In this document: positions 5,037 through 5,564 of the stretch, one piece after another
Position numbering within the stretch: the stretch's first letter is position 1
Layout of the letters: every line of letters starts with the position of its first letter
DNA from: Treponema sp.
GTDB taxonomy: Bacteria > Spirochaetota > Spirochaetia > Treponematales > Breznakiellaceae
Direction: 5' to 3'
Assembly: GCA_031290325.1 (NCBI GenBank)
Contig: JAITNU010000157.1
Span: 1-5,564 of the forward strand
DNA: 5,564 nucleotides
The notes under the pieces: generated by a model
Databases searched by the model: none
What the model saw: the letters and a program-made list of their open reading frames with translations, nothing else
What the model was told of the DNA's origin: nothing
Position numbers and translations under genes: made by a program

Positions 5037-5564
5037 CTAAAACGAATAGGTCACAAGGGCTTTCACAAAACTGTTGCGGTGATACTGCCCCAGTTCACCT
5101 GCTTCATCTCCACCGAGGATGCCCCCGGAGAGTTCCACCGCCACATCTCCTTTGGTCCAGATAATACTGGGCAATATGAAGAAATCCTTATCTTCAATGC
5201 CCCAAATCCCTGTAACCTTGAGTTCCAGTTCGTCCCGGAGTAGCTTCTTTGACAGCACCCCGGTGATCCGCGTTGCAGTCATATCCGTACCTGCCTCGGT
5301 GTCCAGGGCGATGTTGCCGCCGGCCTGTTCGTTTAAAAGGCGTATGCTTTCTGTGGCCTGGAGGTTCAGGTTGATCCCCCAAATCACGTCCCGGTCAAAG
5401 CCCAAAGACCAGGCGATAGAGGGATTGTACACCGAGCCGTCGTCCCCGGCGCTGTCTCCAGTGATATTGCCCGCTAGTTCTGCGCGGAGGTTGAAACCGG
5501 CGATCACCTGGGCGTAGTCCAGACCGATTTGGTGGTACCAGTTATAGGTGATGGTGGGGGTGAT
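5037..5564 (-). CDS. Outer-membrane beta-barrel protein, C-terminal part
   Basis: The minus-strand frame is open through the window edge, so 175 residues of the C-terminus are seen and the true start lies beyond 5564; the GTG at 5507 is internal because barrel-like sequence continues upstream (ITPTITYNWYHQIGLDYAQ). The visible part alternates amphipathic beta strands with polar turns: VIAGFNLRAELAG, NPSIAWSLGF, WGINLNLQATESIRL, TATRITGVLSKKLL, ELELKVTGIWGI, FFILPSIIWTKGDVAVELSGGI, ending VKALVTYSF with the terminal Phe typical of barrels recognised by the BAM machinery. The FFILPSIIW segment followed by a GGDEAGELGQY turn recalls the C-terminus of DUF1302-type or related porin-like barrels, but the match is by eye only. 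It is followed closely by the DUF2147 gene on the same strand. The promoter is outside the window. Confidence 0.75.
   Translation of the reverse strand: MTPTITYNWYHQIGLDYAQVIAGFNLRAELAGNITGDSAGDDGSVYNPSIAWSLGFDRDVIWGINLNLQATESIRLLNEQAGGNIALDTEAGTDMTATRITGVLSKKLLRDELELKVTGIWGIEDKDFFILPSIIWTKGDVAVELSGGILGGDEAGELGQYHRNSFVKALVTYSF

Noticed and set aside
5505..5507. GTG at 5507 as the start of the last minus-strand gene
   Set aside because: The frame stays open to the window edge with barrel-like sequence, and no signal peptide follows the GTG.
5119..5517. 132-residue plus-strand ORF
   Set aside because: It is antisense to the barrel gene, Ser/Pro-rich without a recognisable domain, and a by-product of GC-rich codon use.

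Overview
The window looks like a piece of a spirochaete chromosome, most likely a Treponema of the free-living or gut-associated kind. This is inference from protein style: signal-peptide proteins ending in aromatic outer-membrane barrel strands, a DUF2147 protein, an Rrf2 regulator followed by a multi-module membrane protein, and a Uma2 nuclease. Nothing in the window fixes the species. No rRNA, tRNA, CRISPR array, transposase or origin was seen.

Layout. Positions 1-453 (+) hold the C-terminal part of a Uma2-family (DUF820) PD-(D/E)XK protein whose start lies outside the window. It converges on a minus-strand gene (540-1148) for a small exported barrel-like protein with an 8-G tract in its reading frame; a hairpin with a U-tract terminates that gene. 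Positions 1149-1490 are AT-rich and carry divergent upstream sequences, a candidate promoter and a short-ORF/stem-loop leader. Positions 1491-2377 (+) hold a two-gene operon overlapping by ATGA: a Panacea-domain (DUF4065, SocA-like) protein and a 137-residue partner. This is read as a Panacea-type toxin-antitoxin module, and it sits in an AT-rich block unlike its flanks.

Positions 2479-4461 (+) hold a second operon: an Rrf2 regulator with Fe-S cluster ligands (C93, C100, C106, and possibly H109), followed 27 nt later by a 501-residue membrane protein. That protein alternates membrane segments with two, perhaps three, copies of a winged-helix-like cytosolic module. The other end (4512-5564, minus) holds a third operon, in which the C-terminal part of an outer-membrane beta-barrel protein is followed by an exported DUF2147 protein.

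The points most worth a second look are the Panacea pair with its uncharacterised partner, the Rrf2/membrane-protein pair with its internal module duplication, and the poly-G tract in the small outer-membrane gene.
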